From assembly GCA_948144175.1 (NCBI GenBank), contig CANXME010002463.1, forward strand, positions 1,139,001 to 1,203,000: DNA of 64,000 nt, read 5' to 3'. Below, in pieces: positions 31,550-42,009 of this stretch; the first letter of the stretch is position 1, and the number at the start of each line of letters is the position of its first letter. The notes beneath the pieces were generated by a model, which made no database searches, had not been told where the DNA came from, and saw only the letters and a list, made by a program, of their open reading frames with translations. The DNA comes from Closterium sp. NIES-65. Its lineage: Eukaryota > Streptophyta > Zygnematophyceae > Desmidiales > Closteriaceae. A program made the translations under genes and the position numbers.

Positions 31550-32159
31550 TGGTATAGAGCAGGTTCCCTGGTGGGAACTTCCTAGGGCCCACCACTAAAA
31601 ATCGATTTTTTTTTCTGACCGGAGCGCGAGTCGCCCCTGCCTGAGTCGCGCCCCGTGGGCCGCCCTCTTGTCGAGCCCTCCTAGAGGCCCCTCTCACGGC
31701 CCCTCGCGCCACCCTTGGCGGCCCCGTCGCCACTTCTAGCGGCCCTGTCGCCGCCCTTCTAGGCCCCTTGAGGCCCCTTCGCGGCCCCGTTGCCGCCCTT
31801 CCAGGCCCCTCGCGGCCCCTTCGCCGCCCCTAGCGGCCCCGTCGCCGCCCTTCCAGGCCCCCTCGCGGCCCCTTCGCGGCCCCGTCACAGCCCCCAGTGG
31901 CCCCGTCGCCGCCCTTCCACGCCCGTCGCGGCCCCTTCGCAGCTCCGTCGCCGCCCCTCGCGGCCCCGTCGCCGCCCCTCGCGGCCCCTGTCGCCGCCCT
32001 TCGCGATCCCGGCGCCGCCCCTAGCGGCCCCTGTCGCCGCCCTTCCCGGCCCCGTCGCCACCCTCTAGCGGCCTCGTCACCGCCCTTAGCAGCCCCCGTC
32101 GCCGCCCCTTGCGACCTTGCCGCCGTCCCCCCCTTTTCGGCCCCTCTCTGGCCCCTTCA

Positions 32160-33174
32160 TGTTAACGGGAATGGAGTGTTGGCCCCGCCCTCGCTTGGGC
32201 AACGCTAACAACTTGGTCGGATGTACGGAAGTAGCAGCCGACCGCTCACTATGGGATAGCTGCTCGACAGGTTACGTCGAGCTGCAGCGGACCGCTGTGG
32301 TGTTGCTGTCAACCAGGATGCTCGACAGCTGCACCTGGCTGGCCTGGGCGACGGGTGAGCCGTCCGGGAGGTCGACGAAGCAGTCCGTCGACCTACAGTT
32401 CGACGGGGAGGTCAACGGAGCATCCCGTCGAACTGCAGCTCGACCGGAGGGTCAACGAAGCGTCCCGTCGAACTGCAGCTCGACCGGGAGGACGTCGGAG
32501 CAGTTCTGGTCGACGGAAGGGGTCCGTCGACCAAGGGGTAGCTTGACGGGAGGTGTGGTCGACCAGGAGCGCCCGGTGGTCGACCAGAGGGACCCAGTGG
32601 TCGACGGGAGGCCCTTGGGAGTCGACCAGAGCACCCAGGGCCGACCAGGTCGACCGGGTAACCTGCTCGACGAGTTCTGCGGAGGCACGCGAACGTCGTC
32701 GAGATCGCAATGGCGCAGGCGACTTCGGGCTGGTATCTCGAAGTCGATGTGGCTCGTCAGGCGCAGACAACAGCCGACGGATGCCCAACGAGGCAAGTCG
32801 GGCCAATCGTCTGCGCACACCTGTGAGCGCGCGCACTGCTGTGTTCTACGGGGCACGCTGTCGACCTGCTTTGTTGGCAGGTCGCCCTTCTGCAATGCAG
32901 GCGCGGCTCCTCTACGCAATGCTGGCAGGCGGTCGACCGAGCTGCGTTGGCGGTCGACCAAGCTAGTTGCAGGGTTGCTAGGTGCTTGATGTAGTCATTG
33001 TTGTCATTGCTTCTTGTATGATTCTGAAATTCCAACTTTGCTAGTGAAAACTCTTGTCAAATTCTTCCGTGAATGTGCAAGCTCTAAGGAACCAAGCAAA
33101 GCTAAGATCACCTCTAGTAGTTCGTGCCAACCCCTGTAGTCTAGCTCACTACCGTTGTAGAGTTTATCTCCGCA
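32160..33174 (+). repeat. Solo LTR, 1.0 kb, GTCGAC-rich family (second copy)
   Basis: It begins TGTTAACGGGAATGG and ends TTATCTCCGCA, with the perfect 5-bp TSD CTTCA (32155-32159 and 33175-33179). It interrupts the leader of element C. It is homologous to 7763-8892 at both ends (TTGGCCCCG...CGCTTGGGC; GTAGTCTAGCTC...TTATCTCCGCA) and is rich in GGTCGACC. It was inserted after C, so it is one of the younger events here. Confidence 0.92.
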
Positions 33175-33440
33175 CTTCAAACCCTAAACCCTAAGCCGCC
33201 AAGCAGCCGAGTAGCCGAGCCGCCGAGCAGCCGGGCGCCGAACCGCCGAGCCGCCCAGCAGCCGAGCCGCCGAGCAGCCGAGCCGCCTGCACCCGAGCCG
33301 CCGAGCCGCCGAGGCCGCCGTCGAGCCGCCACTGCCACTGCCGAGCCGCTGCCACCGCTGTTGCAGCCCTGTTTCTCCCGGCGCGTTCCGGCCCTATCCA
33401 CCAGGACTGGTGAGAGCCCTCCCTGCTAGACCACTGCTGT

Positions 33441-36400
33441 CATGGCTACCCCCAGTGTCCTTACCTTTGATGCTGAGGGTCGTGCTGTTGACTTCGAGGT
33501 CTGGGTCGATGACCTGCAGCTTTTCCTACAGTGCGATAGGGCAGACGGACTCTCATTGTTCGATCTCACCTCTGGTGCCTCTCCTGCCCCGCCTGCTGAT
33601 GCTTACTGATGAGGGTGACGGTTACCTGTGTGTTCCGCCTGACCCGGGCATTGAGGCTGCTGCACTAGGTGCTGGTCAAGCTGCTGCTCTAGGTGCTAGT
33701 GCGTCTGCTGCCCCAGGTGCTGGTGAGTCGGCTCTCTTACGTACCACGTCGGCTCAGGCCTTACACACCTTCACCCTTGACTGGGGTGCTTCCCGCTCCT
33801 TCTTTCGAGACCGCACCACGCTTACGCCGCTTAGTGGACCGGTTGCAGTCTCCCTAGCGGACCCCTCTAAGGGTCCCGTCCTTGCTCGCTTCTCCACTGT
33901 CTTACCGTGTCCGGCAGCCCCCTCTGGCACCCTATCAGGTCTCTTCCTCTCCTCGTTCTCTATGAACTTGGTGAGTGGTGCTGATCTACAGGATCGGGGG
34001 GTTGACCAGTTCACTCCTGCGAGTCTGCGGGTGACCCACTCTACGTGTGCTCGGATGAGCCGACACTTGGCCATGTTTATCCGTCACCCGGGGTCGAGCG
34101 TGTACACACTGACTACTGAGTCTCCTCCGGTTGCTGAGTCTGGTCAGGTAGCTGCGTCGAGTCAAGTGTTTGCTGTAGCGTTCAGGTCCGGTCCTGAGTC
34201 TGCTCCCTGCTCGTGTCGTCTCCTGTCCCACCAGACTCTCCTTTGGCACCACCGCCTTGGTCACCCCTCCGTGCCTCGTCTCCGAGGCATGCCCTCCCGT
34301 GTCCTTGTCCCTCGTCTCCCCCAGTCCCTCCCTCCCCTCCCTCCGGGGCCTATCCCTACCTGCGTTCGCTGCGTCGAGGGGCGGCAGCGTGCCGCCCCTC
34401 ACTCCTCCGAGTTTCCTCCGACAGATGGCTCCGCTGCAGACTCTTTACATGGACGTGTGGGGCCCCGCCCGCGTCCGTGACCAGGGTCATGAGCGTTACT
34501 TCCTGTTGGTGGTTGACGACTACTCGCGTTACACCACGGTGTTCCCCTTGCGTAGCAAGGGTGACGTCACTGAGGTGTTGATCCACTAGATCCGCACAGC
34601 TCGTCTACAGCTCAGAGAGAGTTTTGGCTCGGAATTTCCTGTTCTGCGTCTGCACTCTGACAGAGGCGGGGAGTTTTCCTCTGCCCGTTTGGGAGCCTTC
34701 GGTCGTGCACAGGGCATCCGCCAGACCTTCACGCTTCCGGCCTCTCCGCAGCAAAATGGGATTGCTGAGCGCTGCATTCGCATGGTCATGGACGTCGCTC
34801 GTACGTCCATGATCCATGCGGCTGCTCCCCATTTTCTGTGGCCGTTTGCGGTTCAGTACGCATCGCATCAGCTCAACCTTCAGCCCCGGGTCTCCTTGGC
34901 AGAGACCTTCCCCACCTTGCAGTGGAGGGGGAAGGTTGGCGATGCGTCTGCGTTTTGGGTCAGGGGATCTCGGCCGTTTGTCCGCAACTCGTCCGCGGAC
35001 AAGCTGTCCCCCCGTGCTGTTCCCTGCGTCTTCCTTGGTTTCCCCTCTGACGCGCCTGGTTGACAGTTTTACCACCCCACCTCGCGCCGTGTTGTGTCCT
35101 CCCAGGACGTCACCTTTGACAAGTCGGTGCCTTACTACCATCTCTTCCCCTACCGCACTGCGCCCCTCCCACCGCCGCCGCTCTTCCTTGCGCCAGGTCC
35201 TCCCCAGATAGACCCCCTCCCCCCGCAGGGTCCTGCCCCGTCAGGTGTGTCCCATGTAGACGCTGTCGAGGTAGCTGTTGACTTTGGTGCTGCTAGGGGC
35301 GCTGAGCCTCCGGGTGGCGGGCCTAGGGGTGCTGAGCCGGGGGGTGTGGAGCCTGGGGGTGCTCGGTCTCGGGGTGCTGAGCCTGGAGATGCTAAGCCTA
35401 GGGGTGCGGAGCCTGGAGGTGCTGAGCCTAGGGGTGCAAAGCCTGGGGGTGTTGGGTGTGCTCGTGTCGCCTCTCGCGGTGCTTCATCGAGGCAAGAGCT
35501 ACTCTCTCCGCAAGAGGTGCGCGAGTGGTTTGCCCAGCGCTGGAGCCGTGCTGCTGGAGCTGGAGGTGCTACTGTTACTGCTGGTCCTGGAGGTGCTCGT
35601 ACTTGCAGTACAACAGCTGCTGGGACTGAGGGTGCCGCTGGGGCTGCTGGAGTTGGTCGTGCTAGAGGTACTTCTGGAGCTGCTGGCGGTATCGGAGCTG
35701 ATTGTCCTGCTGGAGCTAGAGCTGCTGGAACTCACGCTGCTGGGGGTGTTGGCGTTGGGGGTGCTACTGGCGCTGGTGCTTCTGGAGCTGCTGGAGCAAG
35801 CGGTGCTGCCGCTGGGGTACTGGTGTTGTCCCTACTCCTTTCAGTGGCAGTCAGCTATGGATGCAGAGATGGCTTCCTGGAAGGCCACAGGCACCTACGC
35901 CGACGAGGTTCCCCCACCTGGGGCGAACATCATTAGTGGCATGTGGATTTTCAAGGTGAAGCGGCCGCCGGGCTCTCCGCCTGTCTTCAGGGCGCGTTAC
36001 ATGGCTCGAGGCTTCAGTCAGTGGCAGGGAGTTGACTACTTTCATACCTTCTCTTCCACCCTGAAGATGACCACTCTTCGGGTGCTGCTGCACATAGCCG
36101 CTCAGCGCGACTACGAGCTTCACTCCCTTGACTTCAGTACAGCTTTCCTGCAGGGCAGCCTGCACGAGGAGATCTGGCTGCGCCGCCCACCCGGCTTCAC
36201 TGGGTCGTTTCCTCCTGGTACCCAGAGGAGCCTCTTGCGGCTAGTCTACGGTCTCCGCCAGGTGCCCCGTGAGTGGCACGACACACTGAGGACTACACTT
36301 GCGGCTCTTGGGTTTGCTCCTTCTACAGCCGGCCCATCGCTGTTTATGCGCACCGACACCCCTTTGCCGCCGCTCTACATCCTCGTGTACATCGACGACT

Positions 36401-36968
36401 TGGTTTTTGCCACTCTTGGCATTGCTGGACTCGCCCACGTGAAGTCCGAGCTGCAGAAGAGACACACGTGCACAGACCTGGGTGAACTGCGCAGCTACCT
36501 TGGCTTGCAGATCACCCAAGACAGAGCACAGCGCACCATTACCCTGACTCAGTCACACATGGTGCAGCAGGTCCTTCAGCGCTTCGACTTCACGTACTCC
36601 TCGCCTCAGGCCGCTCCTCTGTCTACTCGCCACTTGCTCTGAGCTCTGCCTTCGGATGAGTCTGTAGAGCCGAGTGGCCCGTACCCAGAACTTGTTGGCT
36701 GCCTCATGTGCCTGATGACCTGCACACGACCTGACCTTGCATACCCTCTTAGCATCTTGGCACGCTATGTTGCTCCTGGGAGACACCGACCAGAGCACAT
36801 GGCTGCAGCAAAGAGGGTGTTGCGCTACTTGTGCAGTACGTCGGGCATGGGGCTAGTGCTTGGAGGGAGGCGTTCAGTGGTCCTCACTGGTCACGCAGAC
36901 GCTTCTTGGGCTGACGACCAGGCTACGCAGCGGTCGTCACAGGGTTAGACCTTCAGCCTTGGTTCCGG
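33441..36968 (+). pseudogene. copia element C Gag-Pol remnant
   Basis: Gag starts at MATPSVLTFDAEG (33441). After PPADA the sequence jumps to the region just before protease (DEGDGYLCVPPDPGI), so most of gag is deleted. The protease motif reads LDWGASRSFF: the catalytic DSGA is DWGA. Integrase has a TAG at 34587 (near VLIH), catalytic segments near 34660 and 34745, and a TGA near 35060. The linker is shortened and fused to RT at about 35840 (QWQSAMDAEMASWK). RT retains VYIDD (near 36390); TGA follows at 36640. RNase H ends at 36968 after a TAG near 36946. Inactive. Confidence 0.88.
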
Positions 36969-37526
36969 TTACATAGGTAGAGCAGTAAACAATTCCTGCC
37001 ACCCCCTTACCCTCTCCCCCGCCAACCACAGGAGGGGCGGCAGGGAGAGTGAGGAGGCGGGCTGGCTCTGGCTGGTCACCCCCTCCATCTCCTCACCCTC
37101 CCCCTCCCCCCCACACTGCTGCAGGAGCAGCAGAGGGGGGAAGAGAGGAGAGATGGAGGGACGGCTGTTGGATGGTCTCACACCCGCCACCCCAGTGCCA
37201 CTCCCCCAGCTCCCCCACACCCTCACACCCTCCCCCCCAGCGGTTACATAGTGTCGGCGCAGGTAGATCAGGGGCGGCTGCAGGGAGTGCAGGCGCGGGG
37301 TGAAGTAGAGGCACTGCCGAGTGCGCCAGGGGCGGGTACTTGGCGGTTCAGGACACCGTCGCAGGCGCCAGGGGCGGTTCCGCGACGGCTCAAGGGCACC
37401 TTCGCGCATGCCACGGGGCGCACGACGAGCAGGGCACCGTCGCGTGCCACGGGGCGCACGACGGGCAAGTTCAAGTTTAGGGCACCGTCGTGTGCCTCGG
37501 GGCGCACGACGAGCAGGGCACCATCG
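36969..37526. other. Junction region, probable leader of minus-strand element F with an insert
   Basis: No gene. The 11-mer CGGTTACATAG occurs at 36966-36976 and 37241-37251, bracketing about 264 bp of C- and G-rich sequence that resembles the interior of element D (AGTGTGGGGGGGAGG on the minus strand). From 37380 on, GC-rich repeats built on CACCGTCGCGTGCCACGGGG continue to about 37730, like the leader repeats of other copia elements. Confidence 0.4.
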
Positions 37527-37651
37527 TGTCAGATTTATATGACATAGCTATTGTAGGCTATAGTGGGGTAGCACATATGGGGTACAGCTTTCTAGGGTTT
37601 GTATTTGTACCCAACTTTCACTTCGTCAATCCATTCTCGTTCATTTTCACA
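37527..37651 (+). repeat. Solo LTR, 125 bp
   Basis: TGTCAGATTTATATGAC to TTCATTTTCACA, copia-type LTR with the TAGTGGGGTAGC core. Flanks are CATCG on the left and CGTCG on the right, an imperfect TSD (4 of 5). It sits inside the tandem-repeat leader of element F. Confidence 0.75.
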
Positions 37652-37844
37652 CGTCGCGTGCCACGGGGTGCAATACGGGCAAGTTTAGGGCACCGTCGCG
37701 TGCCACGGGGCGCGCGACGGGCAGAGAAGGTGTCAGTCGCCACCCGGGGGCGGGACAAGACGAAAATCGCCGCGCGCCCTAGGCGCGCGACCGGAAAAAC
37801 AGCAGCGGAAGCATAAGGCGGGCCCACAGGCCAGGACGAAACAC

Positions 37845-38040
37845 GCTCTAATGCCATGTCAAAGAACGAGCTCTAAGAGTAAGTTGAGAGTTAAGTAGGC
37901 CTAGGCTTAGTAGCCTAGGCCTAAGGGAGATTGTTTGATTTGTGCCAAGGGAGAGTATCGAGAAAGTTGGGAATGAGTGACTTCACTATAGGTTTGCATG
38001 AACATATAGCAAATGAACAAAGAAGGTGCACCACCTAACA
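37845..38040 (-). repeat. Probable 5' LTR and PBS of element F
   Basis: Plus strand GCTCTAATGCCA (37845-37856) is the complement of a PBS-like TGGCATTAGAGC. It is followed by TGTCAAAGAACGAGC (37857), and a terminus CACCTAACA at 38040 would give a 184-bp LTR with TG...CA ends. The body of F is missing or reduced to its leader; the outer boundary is uncertain. Confidence 0.5.
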
Positions 38041-38322
38041 AAGATTATAATGTAATGTGATGCTATCATATGCATTCATGTCTGTCTGCCTCCCATCATG
38101 TGTTCGTGCGTTGCATGTGTGGTGTGAGCGTGTGCAAGAATTTGTGTTTGATGTGGTTTTGGTTTTTCTGAGTGTGTGTGAATGTTATTTGGCTTGAGCA
38201 GATATCTGAAGTGACTCCTCTGCTCAAGAGCTTTCCGACGAACCAAGTATCGCTTCAATCGGAGCACGAACAAGAAAGTTACGAACGTTGGAGTTCATAT
38301 GCTTTTGATATTTGGTTGTGGT
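38041..38322. other. No gene seen
   Basis: AT-richer flank with GTGTGTG phrases, up to GTGGT, the TSD of element D. It continues at 39817 after D. Confidence 0.5.
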
Positions 38323-38568
38323 TGTCAGAATAATATATAAACCTATATATTGTTTTGTAACTGCCTGTAGTGTAGACTACTGTAGTTATATAATGTTCTG
38401 TTGTGGTGGTACACCTTTCATCTTGCCTATTTGTACTGCTCGCTCTATAGTGAAACTCCTCTTTGTTGAAACTTTCTCGACTCTCCTAACCCTACTCACT
38501 CGAGCTCGATCTCTACTACTGAACTCACTATGGCTTCTATGCCTTCCTACTAAGAACGTTTCTTCACA
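38323..38568 (+). repeat. 5' LTR of element D
   Basis: 246 bp, TGTCAGAATAATATATAAAC to CGTTTCTTCACA. The AT-rich start differs from the short copia LTRs. Confidence 0.93.
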
Positions 38569-39565
38569 TGTTATCAGAGTGAAGTTCCTATCCTAGGACC
38601 TGATTTTTTTTTTTCCCATGGGCCCACCACTTCTCGTTCCTGCCATGGCGCTCGTCGCGGCCTCCCAAGCACCCGTTCAGCCGCTAGTCGTGACGTCGCG
38701 CGTGGCGGGTCTAGGTCTGTTCGTCGCGGCCCCAGTCGGCGGCCCCGTCGTCTGCCCGTCGCAGACGGTCGCTTTGGGGGGAGACGGCGGGTGTGGCGGC
38801 CGAGTTACTTCAGCCGCCGATCGCACCCCCTGCCCCGCCCTCCCGTCGACAATGCGGCTGCTACCGCTGCAGTTGCCTCGCAAGCGACGACGAGCTGTGC
38901 GCAGGCGCTCGTCGCGGCACCTGTTGCACCCACCCGTTACTCCCCCTTCCTACCCGACAGCTCACCAACCCCACCCGAGCCCGCTGCCGTTTTCTTCCAC
39001 TGTGGACGACGGTGTGGAGGGGGGGGAGGGGGAGGCGCGAGGGTGGTTGACGCCCCTCTGTTCGCTACTGCACGTGCAACAGTGTGGGGGGGAGGCTTTG
39101 GGGAGGCGGGTGTGAGCAAGAAGCTGCCGCCCCTCCTCTCTCTCTCACTGCCGCACGTGCCGCTGTGGGGGGGGGAGTGAGGGGGCGACGGAAGTCAGCC
39201 GGTCATCTGCTGCTGACGCCAGCTGCTGCCGTGGCACCTCCAGCTGCCGCCCCTGCTACCACCTACCTTTTTTTGTTGTCTCTGTTTTTTGCTACCTTGT
39301 GCTGGGGCCTGCAGGTGCTGCCGTCGAGCCGCTGCTGTCCTGCTGCATGTTGCAGCCACAGAGCCTGCTCCTCAGGCGACCTGCCGCCCCACCACCTCCT
39401 ACTGTTTTTACCTTGGTAAAGGGGTTGGTACAGCTAGATCTGCCATCACTGCACCTGTTGTCACTGCACTTGCCTGTTGCTATGATTTCCGCTGCGGCCT
39501 GTTTGGTGTACCCCATTATGGGGGCGTTGACTGCATATTCTTCCCTACAGGCACTTATGGGGGCG

Positions 39566-39811
39566 TGTCAGAATAATATATAAACCTATATATTGTTTTG
39601 TAACTGCCTGTAGTGTAGACTACTGTAGTTATATAATGTTCTGTTGTGGTGGTACACCTTTCATCTTGCCTATTTGTACTGCTCGCTCTATAGTGAAACT
39701 CCTCTTTGTTGAAACTTTCTCGACTCTCCTAACCCTACTCACTCGAGCTCGATCTCTACTACTGAACTCACTATGGCTTCTATGCCTTCCTACTAAGAAC
39801 GTTTCTTCACA
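39566..39811 (+). repeat. 3' LTR of element D
   Basis: 246 bp, identical by eye to 38323-38568. Confidence 0.93.
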
Positions 39812-39816
39812 GTGGT

Positions 39817-40371
39817 GACTATGGGAAGTTGTGGGGTTGACTCAATATGGGGTACAGACTTTTGGGGGTTGGGAAATTCGTCTGTTCTACTGTAGTTGCT
39901 GCCAAGTGGTTGGGAGAAACCAAACCAGGTTGGCAAGTGTGGCCAAGTTGGGTTAAGGTGGATGGCATGGGTTGGAAAAGTGACAAAAGTGAAAGTGGGA
40001 TTGCCTATGGAGAGGGGAATTGTGTGGCATGGAGTTTCCTTGGTTGGGGACTGTCTTGGGACCTTCCCTCTCGTCCTCCTCATCCCATCCCACCAGTTTT
40101 ATTGCTAATCTTACTCTCTTGTGTGGTAATTGTGAACTTGTGTGAGACTCTTGTAATTGAGTTAAGATTCTATGGCAGCATACCCCCTGGTGCGCCGAAA
40201 TTCATAACTCAAGAAATACTTCACTTTATCATACGATTCGAATTGGGAATTGTAGCCACGGACTGGAGCTACAACATATCTAAGTTTGGTGAAGTTTTAT
40301 CAGTGCACCTTTCGTCGACGGCGTTTCTTGTGAAGTCGACGTTTCTGTCCAGAATTCTAAGCCAACGATTT
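39817..40371. other. No gene seen
   Basis: Moderate-GC sequence with a 175-codon open frame (39847-40374) that has no recognisable domain. Phrases such as GGGGTTGACTCAATATGGGG recall LTR cores but no termini are visible. Confidence 0.45.
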
Positions 40372-40542
40372 TGAGAATTTTAGGCACCTAATCTTCGTAG
40401 ACTCCGTCCTTAGTCTCTAACATATAATAACTACACTAACTACAGCTACAGGCAATTACAAATATATTCTAACACACACATGACAACCATAGACTTGCTA
40501 GGAAGTGGCACGCTTCCCAAGAATCGTAACTCCTTGCGTTGG
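40372..40542 (-). repeat. Part of a probable solo LTR of the element A family, split by the gypsy element
   Basis: Together with 53537-53613 it forms a unit of about 245 bp that starts TGTTAGAGGGCCC on the minus strand, matching the element A LTR start. The gypsy element inserted into it with TSD GTTGG. Direct repeats ATTTTGAG lie at the outer ends (40368-40375 and 53613-53620), but they overlap the expected termini, so the exact boundary is unclear. Confidence 0.5.
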
Positions 40543-41033
40543 TGTAACAGTGTGGCAGCCGAATGCTGCCAAGTACAGTGCAGGTGGGCGGAAGTCAAGC
40601 GCCACCTCACCAACTGTTCGTATTGGTCAAACGCCTCAACCTGCAGCTGGGTGACCAGGTCCTGACGCACAGCCCAACACAAACCCTCGCGCGAAAATTA
40701 CGAAACGCAGAACACCAAAGTTCCTACCGCTCACCCACTTCGCCAACAACGCCGACGAAATTACAGCCCCGTAACCAAGCTCGCCGTCCAATCCCGTACC
40801 GCAATAATTCTCTGAATTTCACAGCAGGTTCATTTCAAAGGGGTTGGGTTACCATTGAGAAATTCAGAGAGAGTCGCGACTTGGGAGTGCGACTCGATAT
40901 TTGAATGTGCTCTATAAAATTGTACTGTGAAATTTGTGAAGTCATAATGCAATTTCCAGAGAACTCCAGAGAGCACTGTATCGCCGTTTTCCTAGCCTAC
41001 TAAGGCTGCTATTTCCCTGCCAACAACGTTTCA
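40543..41033 (+). repeat. 5' LTR of the gypsy element
   Basis: TGTAACAGTGTGGCAGCC to AACAACGTTTCA, 491 bp, followed by the PBS (41035-41047). Confidence 0.92.
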
Positions 41034-41089
41034 CTGGTAATCAGAGCCTGGTTATTTATTTCGCACGCTCCCACCATATTCTAGACCCT

Positions 41090-41666
41090 ATGGCCAGACC
41101 GTCTGATATGACGTCGGAACTCTGGAACGAATTTGTGGCGAATATGCGCCGAGAAATCGAATGCGAGGTGCGTGACCGGATCCTCGGCGAACTCCAGGAA
41201 CGTGGACTCTTGGGCACACAGGTGCCGACGCCAGCATCTGATGTGGTTTTTGCACGACCCAAAGCACCCAAACCTGAGCTGTTCATCCCTGGAAAACATC
41301 ACTTACCGGTGCAATGGTGGCTTTTCCAAGTGGAGGAATACCTCTCCCTTTGTCATGTCAATCGGGCGGAGTGGGCTCGGCACGCCGGCATGATGCTGAG
41401 GGGTGCAGCTGCTACTTGGTGGCAGAGTTTCCATGCTACGATTTCAACTTGGAAAGAGTTTTCTGCATCGCTATTAATGAACTTCGAGCTGGTGAACTCC
41501 ATCGAGCGCGCACGTGACAACCTCGCTGAATTACGCCAACATCGCTCGGTCGCTGAGTACATCAACCGCTTCCGCGAGCTCGTGCTTGAGATCCCTGACA
41601 TCCTTGGTGCTGAACAGATGGACAAATTCAAGCGTGGGCTGAAGCCAAAAATCCGCACTGAGGTCG
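41090..41666 (+). pseudogene. gypsy Gag, N-terminal part (before the copia insertion)
   Basis: Starts MARPSDMTSELWNEF, about 50 bases after the PBS. It contains a retrotrans_gag capsid-type core (WWLFQVEEYLSLC, MMLRGAAATWWQSF, EFSASLLMNFE, LRQHRSVAEYINRFRELV). The frame is cut at KIRTEV by E4. Excluding E4 and one TSD copy, it resumes in the same phase at 49164. Confidence 0.9.
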
Positions 41667-41797
41667 TGAGAAGAATTGAACGAGAATGAAATGAGTATGA
41701 ACGAAGTGAGTACAAATAGGAAACCCTAATTGGGTTGTACCCCCTATGGGATACCCCACTATAGCCTACACAAATAAGTAAGCTATATGTTCTGACA
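41667..41797 (-). repeat. 3' LTR of E4
   Basis: 131 bp, minus strand TGTCAGAACATATAGC to CAATTCTTCTCA, preceded by CTATGGGGGTG. Confidence 0.96.
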
Positions 41798-42009
41798 CAC
41801 CCCCATAGGCAAAGTGGGGGAGAACAAGGGGTCACAAGACCAGTCAAGCAAAGCAAAGCAAAGCTCAGGGTGGATCACAAAGTCACCACGCATTCCGAGC
41901 ACAAGTTCAAAGGCCAGAAGGCCAGTTCACATGCAAGATCATATATAGAGGTATACAAGAGTCACGTAAGCAAGAGCAAGGGTATATATATGCGAAGGTA
42001 CAAGCAAGG

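Larger units (their letters stand above)
31424..36968 (+). mobile_element. Ty1/copia retrotransposon C, decayed, 3' truncated
   Basis: A 126-bp 5' LTR (31424-31549), PBS with a one-base loss (TGGTATAGAGC), a GC-rich leader interrupted by a 1.0 kb solo LTR, and gag-pol remnants up to RNase H at 36968, where copia similarity stops abruptly. There is no 3' LTR. It inserted after AAGAG in the 5' LTR of element G; the second TSD copy is lost with the truncated end. Confidence 0.9.
38323..39811 (+). mobile_element. Non-autonomous LTR element D, 1,489 bp, young
   Basis: Two 246-bp LTRs (38323-38568 and 39566-39811), identical by eye, with the perfect 5-bp TSD GTGGT (38318-38322 and 39812-39816). 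PBS-like TGTTATCAGAG follows the 5' LTR, then a hairpin (TCCTA-TCC-TAGGA, 38586-38598), a poly-T run and GGGCCCACC. A TATGGGGGCG purine tract precedes the 3' LTR. The interior of about 1 kb is GC-rich and has no gag or pol. It is nearly the same size as the 10941 element but has unrelated LTRs. Confidence 0.92.
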
